In this document: positions 24,421-34,100 of the stretch, one piece after another
Position numbering within the stretch: position 1 is the stretch's first letter
How the letters are laid out: the number at the start of each line of letters is the position of its first letter
Source: Cellulosimicrobium cellulans
GTDB lineage: Bacteria; Actinomycetota; Actinomycetes; Actinomycetales; Cellulomonadaceae
Length of the DNA stretch: 64,000 bases
Assembly: GCF_024124905.1 (NCBI RefSeq)
Contig: NZ_JAMXST010000004.1
Span: 248,001-312,000, forward strand
Direction of reading: 5' to 3'
Translations under genes and position numbers: made by a program
Notes under the pieces: generated by a model
Seen by the model: the letters and a program-made list of their open reading frames with translations, nothing else
The model's database searches: none
Told to the model about the DNA's origin: nothing

Positions 24421-27400
24421 ATGAACCTCACCGGCATCCTGCCCGCGCTGCTCGCCGACCCCGCCGCGACGGCGGCGGTCGAGCACGTGCGCGCCCGTGG
24501 CGAGGCGGACGTGGTCGGCCCGGCCGGCGCGCGCCCGCCGCTGCTCGCCGCGATGGCGGGGGCGCGGGCGACCGGGCCGGCCGACGGGGTGCCCGGCGGC
24601 GACGAGCGCGCGGCCTCGGGCGACGCGTGGGCGACGGGCTCGCGTCCCCTCGTGGTCGTGACGGCGACCGGGCGCGACGCGGACGAGCTCGCGGCGAGCG
24701 TGCGCGCCTACCTGCCCGACGAGCTGGCGGACGTGGTCGCGGTCCTGCCGAGCTGGGAGACGCTGCCGCACGAGCGCCTGAGCCCGCGCGCGGACACCGT
24801 CGCCAAGCGCATCGCCGTGTTCCGCCGCCTCGCGCACCCGGACCCGGAGGTCGGGCCGTCGGGCCCGGTCCGCGTGCTCGTCATGCCGGTGCGCGCGCTC
24901 CTCCAGCCGGTCGTGGACGGGCTGGGCGAGCTCGAGCCGGTCGAGCTGCACGCCGGGTCGACGGCCGACCTGACCGACGTCGCGGAGCGGCTCGTCGCGG
25001 CCGCGTACACGCGCGTCGACATGGTCGAGCGCCGCGGCGAGTTCGCGGTGCGCGGCGGCATCCTCGACGTGTTCCCGCCCACCGAGGACCACCCGCTGCG
25101 CGTCGAGTTCTGGGGCGACGAGGTCTCGGAGATCCGCTGGTTCGCCGTCGCGGACCAGCGCAGCCTCGAGATCGCCGAGCACGGGCTGTGGGCGCCGCCG
25201 TGCCGCGAGATCCTGCTCACCGAGTCGGTGCGGTCGCGGGCCGCGGCGCTCGTCGAGGACCTGCCGGGCGCCACGGAGATGCTCGACAAGCTGGCCGCGG
25301 GCGTCGCGGTCGAGGGCATGGAGTCGCTCGCGCCGGTGCTCGTGGACCGCATGGTCCCGGTGCTGGAGCTCGTGCCCGACGACGCGCTGCTCGTCGTCGA
25401 CGACGCCGAGCGCGTGCGCCGCCGCGCCCACGACCTCGTCGCGACGACGGAGGAGTTCCTCGCCGCCGCCTGGACCGGCGCCGTCGCGGGCGGCAAGGCG
25501 CCGGTCGACCTGTCCGCGGCGTCGTTCGAGACGTTCGCCGAGGTCCGTGCGGTCGCGCAGCGTCGCGGCCTGGGCTGGTGGACGCTGTCGTCGTTCGCGC
25601 TCGACAACCCGGACCTGGACGTGGCGCCCGACGCCGGTCCGCCGGACGCGGCCGGAGCGGGCGCGGCGTCGGGCACGACCGCCGCGCACGTGGGCGAGAG
25701 CGCCGACGGCGTGCCCACCTTCACGCTGGGCGCGCGCGACGTCGAGTCCTACCGCGGCGACGTGGCGCGCGCGCTCGACGACGTGCGCGGTCTGCAGCAC
25801 GCCGGCTGGCGGCTCGTGCTCACGACGGAGGGTCACGGGCCGGCCAAGCGCATGGTCGAGCAGCTCGGCGCGGCGGACACCCCGGCGCGCCTCGTGCCGC
25901 GGCTCGACGACGAGCCCGAGGGCGGCATCGTCCTCGTCACCCCGGCGATGGTCGGCAAGGGCTTCGTCGCGCCCGAGCTGCGGCTCGCCGTCTTCTCCGA
26001 GGCCGACCTCACGGGCCGGGCCGGCACGAGCACGCGCGACATGCGCAAGATGCCGAGCCGGCGCCGCAACGTCGTCGACCCGCTCCAGCTCAAGGCGGGC
26101 GACTTCGTCGTGCACGAGCAGCACGGCGTGGGGCGGTTCGTCGAGCTCGTCCAGCGCACGCTCGGCACGGGCGGCAACGCGGCGACGCGCGAGTACCTCG
26201 TCATCGAGTACGCCAGCAGCAAGCGCGGCCAGCCGGGCGACCGGCTGTTCGTGCCCATGGACCAGCTCGACCAGGTCACCAAGTACACGGGCGGCGAGTC
26301 GCCGAGCCTCAACAAGATGGGCGGGGCCGACTGGGCCAAGACGAAGACCCGCGCGCGCAAGCACGTCAAGGAGATCGCGGGCGAGCTCATCCGCCTGTAC
26401 TCGGCGCGCATGGCGACGCAGGGCCACGCGTTCGGCCCGGACACGCCGTGGCAGCGCGAGCTGGAGGACGCGTTCGCGTACGTCGAGACGCCGGACCAGC
26501 TCGCGACGATCGACGAGGTCAAGGCGGACATGGAGAAGACGGTCCCCATGGACCGGCTCGTGTGCGGCGACGTCGGCTACGGCAAGACGGAGATCGCGAT
26601 CCGCGCGGCGTTCAAGGCGGTCCAGGACGGCAAGCAGGTCGCGGTGCTCGTGCCCACGACGCTGCTCGTGCAGCAGCACCTCGAGACGTTCTCCGAGCGG
26701 TACGCGGGCTTCCCGGTGACGGTCAAGGCGCTGTCGCGCTTCCAGACCCCCAAGGAGTCCGAGGAGGTCGTGGACGGGCTGGCCAAGGGGACGGTGGACG
26801 TCGTCATCGGCACCCACCGCCTCATCACGGGCAGCGTGCGGTTCAAGGACCTGGGTCTGGTCATCATCGACGAGGAGCAGCGGTTCGGCGTCGAGCACAA
26901 GGAGACGCTCAAGCAGCTGCGGACCAACGTCGACGTGCTCGCCATGTCCGCGACCCCGATCCCGCGCACGCTCGAGATGGCCGTCACCGGCATCCGCGAG
27001 ATGTCGACGCTCGCGACCCCGCCGGAGGAGCGCCACCCCGTCCTCACGTACGTCGGGGCGTACGAGGAGAAGCAGATCGCCGCGGCGCTGCGCCGCGAGC
27101 TCCTGCGCGAGGGCCAGGTGTTCTACGTGCACAACAAGGTCGAGACGATCGAGCGCACCGCGGCGCGGCTGCGCGAGCTCGTCCCCGAGGCCCGCGTGGG
27201 CGTCGCGCACGGCAAGATGAACGAGCACCAGCTCGACCAGGTGATCCGCGCGTTCTGGGAGAAGGAGCTCGACGTCCTCGTCTGCACGACGATCATCGAG
27301 ACGGGCCTCGACATCTCCAACGCGAACACGCTCATCCTCGAGCGCGCGGACATGCTCGGGCTCTCCCAGCTCCACCAGCTCCGCGGACGCGTGGGCCGCG

Positions 27401-28167
27401 GTCGCGAGCGCGCGTACGCGTACTTCCTGTACCCGCCCGAGCGGCCCCTCACCGAGACCGCGCACGACCGCCTCGCCACGATCGCGGCCCACACCGACCT
27501 CGGCGCGGGCATGCAGGTCGCGATGAAGGACCTCGAGATCCGCGGCGCGGGCAACCTGCTCGGGGGCGAGCAGTCCGGGCACATCGCGGGCGTCGGGTTC
27601 GACCTGTACGTGCGGATGGTGGGGGAGGCCGTGGCGAACTACCGCGGCGACGGTCCGGAGGAGCAGCCCGAGATCTCCATCGAGCTCCCCGTCGACGCGC
27701 ACCTGCCCGAGTCGTACATCGCGACCGAGCGCCTGCGGCTCGAGGCGTACAAGAAGATCGCCGCGGCGACCGACGCGCCCGAGCTCGCCGAGGTCCGGGC
27801 CGAGCTCGTCGACCGGTACGGCGCCCTGCCGGACGTCGCGTCCGCGCTGTTCGACGTCGCGGACTTCCGCAACCACGCGCGCCGCGCGGGGCTCACGGAC
27901 GTCACCGCGCAGGGCAAGTTCATCCGGTTCGCGCCCGTGGACCTCGCGGAGTCCGCGCAGCTCCGGCTCAAGCGCCTCTACCCGGGCACGCTCCTCAAGC
28001 CCGCGATCCGCGCGTTCCTCGTCCCGTACCCGACGACGGCGCGCATCGGCGGCCGCCCGCTGCGCGGCGCCGAGGTGCTCGAGTGGGCGCGCCAGCTCAT
28101 CGACGCCGTGATCGTCGGCGAGGTGAGCGCGGCGGCGACGGTCGGGACGTCGTCGGCCGCCCGCTGA
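24421..28167 (+). CDS. mfd: transcription-repair coupling factor Mfd
   Basis: This 1,248-aa ATP-dependent DNA translocase removes RNA polymerase stalled at lesions and recruits UvrA. Domains in order are the UvrB-like module (1-350), the linker domains, the RNA-polymerase-interacting CarD-like domain starting near residue 558 ([14 protein letters not shown]), the RecG-like helicase with Walker [10 protein letters not shown] near 716 and [10 protein letters not shown] as DExx box, motif VI region [15 protein letters not shown], and the C-terminal TRCF domain. The length is slightly above the usual 1,150-1,230 because of an Ala/Gly-rich insert ([13 protein letters not shown]). The ATG follows GGAGGG by 10 nt. 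In other actinobacteria mazG follows directly; here three non-housekeeping genes intervene. Confidence 0.98.
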   Translation: MNLTGILPALLADPAATAAVEHVRARGEADVVGPAGARPPLLAAMAGARATGPADGVPGGDERAASGDAWATGSRPLVVVTATGRDADELAASVRAYLPDELADVVAVLPSWETLPHERLSPRADTVAKRIAVFRRLAHPDPEVGPSGPVRVLVMPVRALLQPVVDGLGELEPVELHAGSTADLTDVAERLVAAAYTRVDMVERRGEFAVRGGILDVFPPTEDHPLRVEFWGDEVSEIRWFAVADQRSLEIAEHGLWAPPCREILLTESVRSRAAALVEDLPGATEMLDKLAAGVAVEGMESLAPVLVDRMVPVLELVPDDALLVVDDAERVRRRAHDLVATTEEFLAAAWTGAVAGGKAPVDLSAASFETFAEVRAVAQRRGLGWWTLSSFALDNPDLDVAPDAGPPDAAGAGAASGTTAAHVGESADGVPTFTLGARDVESYRGDVARALDDVRGLQHAGWRLVLTTEGHGPAKRMVEQLGAADTPARLVPRLDDEPEGGIVLVTPAMVGKGFVAPELRLAVFSEADLTGRAGTSTRDMRKMPSRRRNVVDPLQLKAGDFVVHEQHGVGRFVELVQRTLGTGGNAATREYLVIEYASSKRGQPGDRLFVPMDQLDQVTKYTGGESPSLNKMGGADWAKTKTRARKHVKEIAGELIRLYSARMATQGHAFGPDTPWQRELEDAFAYVETPDQLATIDEVKADMEKTVPMDRLVCGDVGYGKTEIAIRAAFKAVQDGKQVAVLVPTTLLVQQHLETFSERYAGFPVTVKALSRFQTPKESEEVVDGLAKGTVDVVIGTHRLITGSVRFKDLGLVIIDEEQRFGVEHKETLKQLRTNVDVLAMSATPIPRTLEMAVTGIREMSTLATPPEERHPVLTYVGAYEEKQIAAALRRELLREGQVFYVHNKVETIERTAARLRELVPEARVGVAHGKMNEHQLDQVIRAFWEKELDVLVCTTIIETGLDISNANTLILERADMLGLSQLHQLRGRVGRGRERAYAYFLYPPERPLTETAHDRLATIAAHTDLGAGMQVAMKDLEIRGAGNLLGGEQSGHIAGVGFDLYVRMVGEAVANYRGDGPEEQPEISIELPVDAHLPESYIATERLRLEAYKKIAAATDAPELAEVRAELVDRYGALPDVASALFDVADFRNHARRAGLTDVTAQGKFIRFAPVDLAESAQLRLKRLYPGTLLKPAIRAFLVPYPTTARIGGRPLRGAEVLEWARQLIDAVIVGEVSAAATVGTSSAAR

Positions 28168-28174
28168 GCGGGGG

Positions 28175-28393
28175 TCAGCTCTTCCGGCCGTCGAGGAAGT
28201 AGGCGATGGGGCCGACCCAGTTGACGAGCAGCGCGAGCCCCCACGCGAGCTTGGTGCCGTTGACCTGCTCTGCCGGGCGGCGCAGCAGGTCGCGGTACGC
28301 CGCGGCGGTGAGCGTGACCTGTGCCGCGCCCACGACTCCGACGGCGATCTTCTGACCCGTGGTCAGGTCCTTCCAGCGGCGCTTGGTCCCCAT
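28175..28393 (-). CDS. small PLDc_N-type membrane protein
   Basis: The 72-aa product has a Lys/Arg-rich start, then two hydrophobic segments (IAVGVVGAAQVTLTAAAY and LAWGLALLVNWVGPIAYF). The spacing RDLLRRPAEQVNGTKLAWG ... GPIAYFLDGR is the pattern of the phospholipase-D-nuclease N-terminal membrane module found alone in many actinobacteria. Its function is unknown. GGGAGGAG precedes the ATG by about 9 nt. The gene converges on mfd with a 7-bp gap and is divergent from the amylase gene. Confidence 0.8.
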   Translation of the reverse strand: MGTKRRWKDLTTGQKIAVGVVGAAQVTLTAAAYRDLLRRPAEQVNGTKLAWGLALLVNWVGPIAYFLDGRKS

Positions 28394-28756
28394 GTCGTCG
28401 TCTCCTCCCGTGTGCGTACGGCTCGACGCTATGCCGTCCGGGCGCACGGTGCATGGCTCGTGGGCGGCCCGAGGTCCCGCCGGTGCGCGCTGCCTCCCGG
28501 CCGAGGGATGCACCCCGACGTGCGTCACTCGGCCGAGAGCGCCCTCGCTCGACGTGGGCGTGTCGACCGGGCGCCGCGTACGAGGTCGTGACAGAGCACC
28601 GAGCGCTCTGTAAGGTTGCAGCAACATCCGGAAACTCTCTGCAACGCCGCCGAGTCCCGGACGCGCCCGACACCCCGGGGCGCAGTCAGCACCGCGTGGC
28701 CCTCCCGCGCTCGAGGCCGAGCGCGCCGTCGGTCGCAGCACCTCGAAGGAGCAGCA
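28394..28756 (+). promoter_or_regulatory. 363-bp intergenic region with the alpha-amylase promoter
   Basis: No gene is seen. GTGACA at 28588-28593 and TAAGGT at 28611-28616 form a -35/-10 pair with a 17-nt spacer. The perfect palindrome GTTGCAGCAAC at 28615-28625 overlaps the -10 and transcription start, and a second half-like CTGCAAC lies at 28639-28645. Position and shape fit a LacI-family (maltose-type) repressor site. GAAGGAG at 28745-28751 is the ribosome site; the leader is about 130 nt. Confidence 0.6.
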
Positions 28757-30961
28757 ATGACGCGCACCACCGATCCCGCCGGTCCGCCGGCACCCACTCC
28801 CGCCGCACCCCCCGCCGCGGACCGCGGCCGAGCGCGAGCCGACCGACGCGACGGTCGGCTGCGGCGCCTCGTCGCCACCGTCGCCTCGGCGGCCCTCGCG
28901 CTCGGGACGGCGCTCGCCGCCACGGTCCCGGTCGCCGCGCCCGCCGCGGCCGCGCCGCCCGTGCCCACGCCCGTCGTCGACTCCCCGAACGGCCGGGGCG
29001 ACGTGATCCTCAACCTCTTCCAGTGGACCTGGGACTCGGTGGCCGCCGAGTGCACCAGCACGATCGGCCCGGCCGGGTTCGGCTACGTCCAGGTCTCCCC
29101 GCCGCAGGAGACGATCCAGGGCACCGCGTGGTGGACCTCCTACCAGCCCGTGAGCTACCGGATCGACTCGAAGCTCGGGACTCGGGCGGAGTTCGAGAAC
29201 ATGGTCGACACCTGCCGCGCCGCGGGCGTCGGCGTCATCGCCGACGCCGTCCTCAACCACATGGCGGGTGCGGACCAGGGCGGCGGGACGGGTGTCGCGG
29301 GCTCGTCGTACGGCGTCGAGAACTACCCCGGGCTCTACGGGCCGAACGACTTCAACGACTGCAAGGAGAACATCGGCAACCGGTACGGAGACCGGTACGT
29401 GGTGCAGAACTGCCGCCTCGTCTCGCTCCAGGACCTGCGGACGGGCTCCGACTACGTGCGCGGCCGGATCGCGGGCTACCTCAACGACCTGCTCTCCCTC
29501 GGGGTCGCCGGGTTCCGGATCGACGCCGCGAAGCACATCCCGGCCGCGGACCTCGCGGCGATCAAGGCGCGGCTCACGAACCCGGACGTCTTCTGGGTGC
29601 ACGAGGTCATCGGCGCGGGCGGCGAGCCCATCCAGCCCTCGGAGTACCTCGGCTCCGGCGACTCGCACGAGTTCGACTACGCGCGCGAGCTCAAGTCCCG
29701 GTTCGACGGCCAGATCAAGGACCTGCGCACCATCGGCGACAACAAGCTGCCCTCGGACCGCGCCGGCGTGTTCGTCGACAACCACGACACCGAGCGCAAC
29801 GGCGAGACCATGAACTACAGGTGGGGCGCCAAGTACAAGCTCGCGAACACGTTCATGCTCTCGTGGCCGTACGGCGCGCCGAGCGTCTACTCGGGCTACA
29901 CGTGGAACGACAAGGACGCCGGTGCCCCGGGCGCGTCCGCGACGTCCGTGCCGGACGCGAGCTGCTCGAACAGCGCCTGGGTCTGCACGCAGCGCTGGAC
30001 CGAGATCGCGGGCATGGTCGGCTTCCACAACGCCGTCGCCGGGACCGCGGTGACGAACTGGTGGGACGACGGGAACAACCACGTCGCGTACGGTCGCGGC
30101 AGCAAGGGGTACGTGACGATCAACAACTCCGCGAACGCGGTCACGCGCACCTACCAGACGTCGCTCCCGGCGGGCACGTACTGCGACGTCGTCGCGTCGA
30201 AGGACTGCGCCAAGACGGTCACGGTCTCCGGCTCCGGCACCTTCACCGCGACGGTCCCGGCGTACGGGGCGCTCGCGCTGCACGTCGGCGCCGTGGACGA
30301 CGGTGGCACCGGCGGCCCGGGTCCCGTCGACCCGAGCGCCACGACGACCGTCTACTACGCGACCGACAGGGGCTGGAACGCGTACAACGTCCACTACCGC
30401 GTCGGCACGGGCGCCTGGACCGCCGTGCCCGGGGTCGCGATGACCGCGGCCTGCACCGGCTGGGTCGCGAAGGAGATCGTCCTACCGGACGGCGCGACCG
30501 GTGCCGGCGCGACCGTCACGGCGGCGTTCACGAACGGCTCGGGCGCGTGGGACAACAACGGCGGCAAGGACTACTCCCTGTCGGGCGCCGCCGTCGCGGT
30601 CTCGGGCGGGACGGTCACGGCGGGCGACCCGTGCGACGACGGCGAGGGGCCCGGCCCCGTCGAGGGCCAGGGCGACGCGTCGTTCTCCGTCACGGCGACG
30701 ACGACCTGGGGGCAGAACGTGCTCGTCGTCGGGAGCATCCCGGCGCTCGGGTCATGGGCGCCCGCGAACGGCGTCGCGCTCTCGGCGGCGAGCTACCCCG
30801 TCTGGACCGCGACCCTCGACCTCCCGGCCGGGACGACGTTCGAGTACAAGTACGTCAAGCGCGACGGCGGCGGGAACGTCGTCTGGGAGAGCGGCGGCAA
30901 CCGCACCGCGACGGTCGGACAGGACGGCTCCGTGACGCTGTCGGACACCTGGAGGTCGTGA
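28757..30961 (+). CDS. secreted alpha-amylase (GH13) with starch-binding modules
   Basis: The product is 734 aa and hydrolyses internal alpha-1,4 bonds of starch outside the cell. A long twin-Arg-containing signal region (residues 1-60) ends in APAAAAAP. The GH13 catalytic barrel covers about 65-440, with GFRIDAAKH (nucleophile Asp near 256), WVHEVIG (acid/base Glu near 283) and FVDNHDTER (transition-state Asp near 346), followed by an all-beta C domain. Residues 525-630 (TTTVYYATDRGWNAYNVHY) look like CBM25/26, and 640-734 (VLVVGSIPALGSWAPANGV ... FEYKYVKRDG) like CBM20. It is followed by a strong hairpin terminator. Repression by a maltose-type regulator is suggested by the promoter palindrome. 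Confidence 0.95.
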   Translation: MTRTTDPAGPPAPTPAAPPAADRGRARADRRDGRLRRLVATVASAALALGTALAATVPVAAPAAAAPPVPTPVVDSPNGRGDVILNLFQWTWDSVAAECTSTIGPAGFGYVQVSPPQETIQGTAWWTSYQPVSYRIDSKLGTRAEFENMVDTCRAAGVGVIADAVLNHMAGADQGGGTGVAGSSYGVENYPGLYGPNDFNDCKENIGNRYGDRYVVQNCRLVSLQDLRTGSDYVRGRIAGYLNDLLSLGVAGFRIDAAKHIPAADLAAIKARLTNPDVFWVHEVIGAGGEPIQPSEYLGSGDSHEFDYARELKSRFDGQIKDLRTIGDNKLPSDRAGVFVDNHDTERNGETMNYRWGAKYKLANTFMLSWPYGAPSVYSGYTWNDKDAGAPGASATSVPDASCSNSAWVCTQRWTEIAGMVGFHNAVAGTAVTNWWDDGNNHVAYGRGSKGYVTINNSANAVTRTYQTSLPAGTYCDVVASKDCAKTVTVSGSGTFTATVPAYGALALHVGAVDDGGTGGPGPVDPSATTTVYYATDRGWNAYNVHYRVGTGAWTAVPGVAMTAACTGWVAKEIVLPDGATGAGATVTAAFTNGSGAWDNNGGKDYSLSGAAVAVSGGTVTAGDPCDDGEGPGPVEGQGDASFSVTATTTWGQNVLVVGSIPALGSWAPANGVALSAASYPVWTATLDLPAGTTFEYKYVKRDGGGNVVWESGGNRTATVGQDGSVTLSDTWRS

Positions 30962-30969
30962 CCTCGCGG

Positions 30970-31002
30970 CCCCGCCCCGGTCTCACCCAGACCGGGGCGG
31001 GG
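30970..31002 (+). terminator. hairpin terminator after the amylase gene
   Basis: Fourteen-bp perfect arms (CCCCGCCCCGGTCT and its complement) enclose a 5-nt loop, 8 bp after the stop codon. There is no T-tract, as usual for this GC content. Confidence 0.75.
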
Positions 31003-31036
31003 TCTGCCGCTACCGTGGCGGGAGATAGTTCAACCA

Positions 31037-31066
31037 TTGTCTGAACCTGGTGGGTGCCCCTAGGGT
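31037..31066 (+). promoter_or_regulatory. promoter of the xylanase/deacetylase gene
   Basis: TTGTCT at 31037-31042 and TAGGGT at 31061-31066 form a -35/-10 pair with 18-nt spacing. A short inverted repeat, GTTCA...TGAAC (31028-31046), brackets the -35 and may be an operator. The leader would be about 60 nt with AAGGGAG before the ATG. Confidence 0.5.
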
Positions 31067-31136
31067 GTGGCCCGGGCGCGCCGGTGCGCCCGGGGGCGAC
31101 GTGCCCCGTGCAGCCGATCGCAAGGGAGCGACGACG

Positions 31137-34100
31137 ATGAGACGCACGTGGAGGACCGCCGTGGCGGGGGTGCTCGCCACCCTCGTGGCGAGCGGGGGAG
31201 CGAGCGCGGCGATGGGGATGGATGCGATGGGCGTGTCGACGTCTGCCCAGGTCGATATCGATATCGATATCGTTCTAGAGAACGATTTCGAGTCGGCGAC
31301 GACGGCGCCGTGGACCGCGCGCGGGCCGGTCACCGTCGCCCTGACCGATGCGGAGGCGCACGGCGGGTCGTCGAGCCTCGCGGTGACGGGCCGGACCGCG
31401 GACTGGCACGGCGTCGCGACGGACGCGCTCGCCCTGCTCGAGCCGGGCGTCGCGTACGACGTCGAGGCGTGGGTCAAGCTGCCGGCGGGCGCCACCGGGT
31501 CGTCCGGCGTCCACTTCACCGTGCAGGAGACCGGCGCGGCGGGAGACGCGTACACGTGGGTCGGCGGGGCCGTCGCGACGACGGCCGACGGGTGGGTGGA
31601 GATCGGGGGGACGTACACCCTGCCCGCGGGCCTCACCGCGGCGACGCTCTACGTCGAGGCCGCGCCGGTCGCGGGTGCGCACCCGTCGTTCCTGCTGGAC
31701 GACGTCCGCGTGACGACCGTCGCGACCGACCCGGGCGACGTCGTGCCCGGGGGAGCGGTGAACCCCGTCCCGACGCCGGTGCGCCTCGCCGAGGGGACCG
31801 GCGACGTCGCGGCCCTGACGTTCGACGACGGTCCGAACCCCGGCACGACGCCCGCGCTCCTGGACTTCCTCGCCGAGCACGACCTGCACGCGGTGTTCTG
31901 CGTCATCGGCCAGAACGTCCAGGCGCCGGGCGGCGCCGAGCTCCTGCGCCGCATCGTCGACGAGGGCCACGTGCTGTGCAACCACTCGACCGGCTACGCC
32001 GACATGGGCGCGTGGTCGGCCGACCAGGTGCGCGCCGACCTCGTCGAGAACCTCGGCATCCTGCGCGACGCGCTCGGCGACCCGGCGTACCCGGTCCCGT
32101 TCTTCCGCGCCCCGAACGGCTCGTGGGGCGCGACCCCCGAGGTCGCGGTCGCGCTCGGCATGCAGCCGCTCGCGGTCGTCAACACGATCTCCGACTGGGA
32201 GACCCAGGACGTCGAGACCCTCACCGCGAACCTGCGCGCCGCGATGAGGCCCGGCGAGGTCGTGCTCGCGCACGACGGCGGCGGCGACCGCGCGGGCACG
32301 CTCGCGGCGGTCGAGACGGTCGTCGCGGAGCGGCTCGCGGCCGGCTGGGACTTCACGTTCCCCGTCGGCACGCCGCCGCGCGGCGGCGAGGTCCTGCTGG
32401 AGACCGGCTTCGAGGACGGCCTCGGCGGCTGGGTGCCGCGCGCGGGCGACGCGACGACGCCGTCGCTCGACCTCACGGACGTGGCCCACGGCGGCGCGCA
32501 GGCCGCGGTCGTCTCCGGTCGCGACGGCCAGGGCGACGGCATCGGGCACGACGTGACCGGGCTGCTCGCCGCCGGCACGACGTACGAGCTCAGCGCGTGG
32601 GTCCGCTTCGCCGAGGGCCAGCCCGCGGACGACGTGTGGCTCAGCATCGCGCGCACGGTCGACGGGACGACGTCGTACTCGACCCTCGCACAGCTCTCGG
32701 GGATCACGAGCACCGGCTGGACGCAGATCACCGCGACGTTCCCGGGTGCCGCCGCGGACGAGGCGCTGCTGTACCTGGAGACGGACTACAACGGCGACAA
32801 CACGAGCGACCTGCTCGTCGACGACGTCGTGCTGCGCGTGCCGCCGCCGCCCGCGGTCGAGGACCTCACGGGCATCAAGGAGACCGTCGACGTGCCGGTC
32901 GGGGTCGCGATCGACAGCCGGGAGACCTCGGGCGCGTCGTCCGAGCTGCTCCTGCGGCACTTCGACCAGATCACCGCCGAGAACCACATGAAGCCCGAGG
33001 CCTGGTACGACGAGGACCGGACCTTCCGGACGCACCCCGAGGCGACCGCGCTCATGGACTATGCGGCCGCCCACGACCTGCGCGTCTACGGGCACGTGCT
33101 CGTGTGGCACTCGCAGACGCCGGACTGGTTCTTCGAGGGCGCCGACGGCGCGCCCCTGACGACGTCCGAGGCGGACCGGCAGGTCCTGCGCGACCGCCTG
33201 CGGACCCATGTCTTCTCCGTCGCGGGGGCGCTCGCCGACGCCTACGGCCCGTTCGGCGGCGACAACCCGCTCACGGCGTTCGACGTGGTGAACGAGGTCG
33301 TGTCGGACGGCGGGGAGAACCCCGACGGCCTGCGCCGCTCGGAGTGGTTCCGGATCCTCGGCGAGGAGTACCTCGACCTCGCGTTCGCGTACGCCGACGA
33401 GGCGTTCAACGACGTCTACGCCGACCCGGCGGCGAAGGAGCGCGGGGAGCGTCCGGTCGCGCTGTTCATCAACGACTACAACACCGAGCAGGGCGGCAAG
33501 CAGGACCGGTACCGCGCGCTCGTCGAGCGCCTCCTGGCGCGCGGCGTGCCCGTCGACGGCGTGGGCCACCAGTTCCACGTGAGCCTCGCGATGCCGGTCT
33601 CCGCGCTCGAGGGCGCGATCGAGCGGTTCGCCGACCTGCCCGTGACGCAGGCCGTCACCGAGCTCGACGTGACGACCGGCACCCCGGTCACGCAGGCGAA
33701 CCTCGTCGAGCAGGGCTACTACTACCGGGACGCGTTCCGCGTGTTCCGCGAGCACGCCGACGACCTGTACTCGGTCACCGTGTGGGGCCTCACCGACGGC
33801 CGGAGCTGGCGCGTCGACAGCGGTGCGCCGCTCGTCTTCGACGACGCCCTGAAGGCCAAGCCCGCGTACCACGGCGTGGTCGACGGCGAGCTGCCCGCCC
33901 TGCTGCGCACGGCCGACGTGTTCGCCGGGGACGTCCCGCTCGACGGCGACGCCGCCGCGGCCCCGGACTGGCAGCGGCTCCCGCTGCACACCTTCGCCGC
34001 GCCGGGCGGGGCCGCCGGGGGAGAGGTCGGGTTCCAGCTCCGCTGGGCCCCGGACCACCTCACCGCGTTCGCGAGCGTCGACGACGCGACCGCCGACGCG

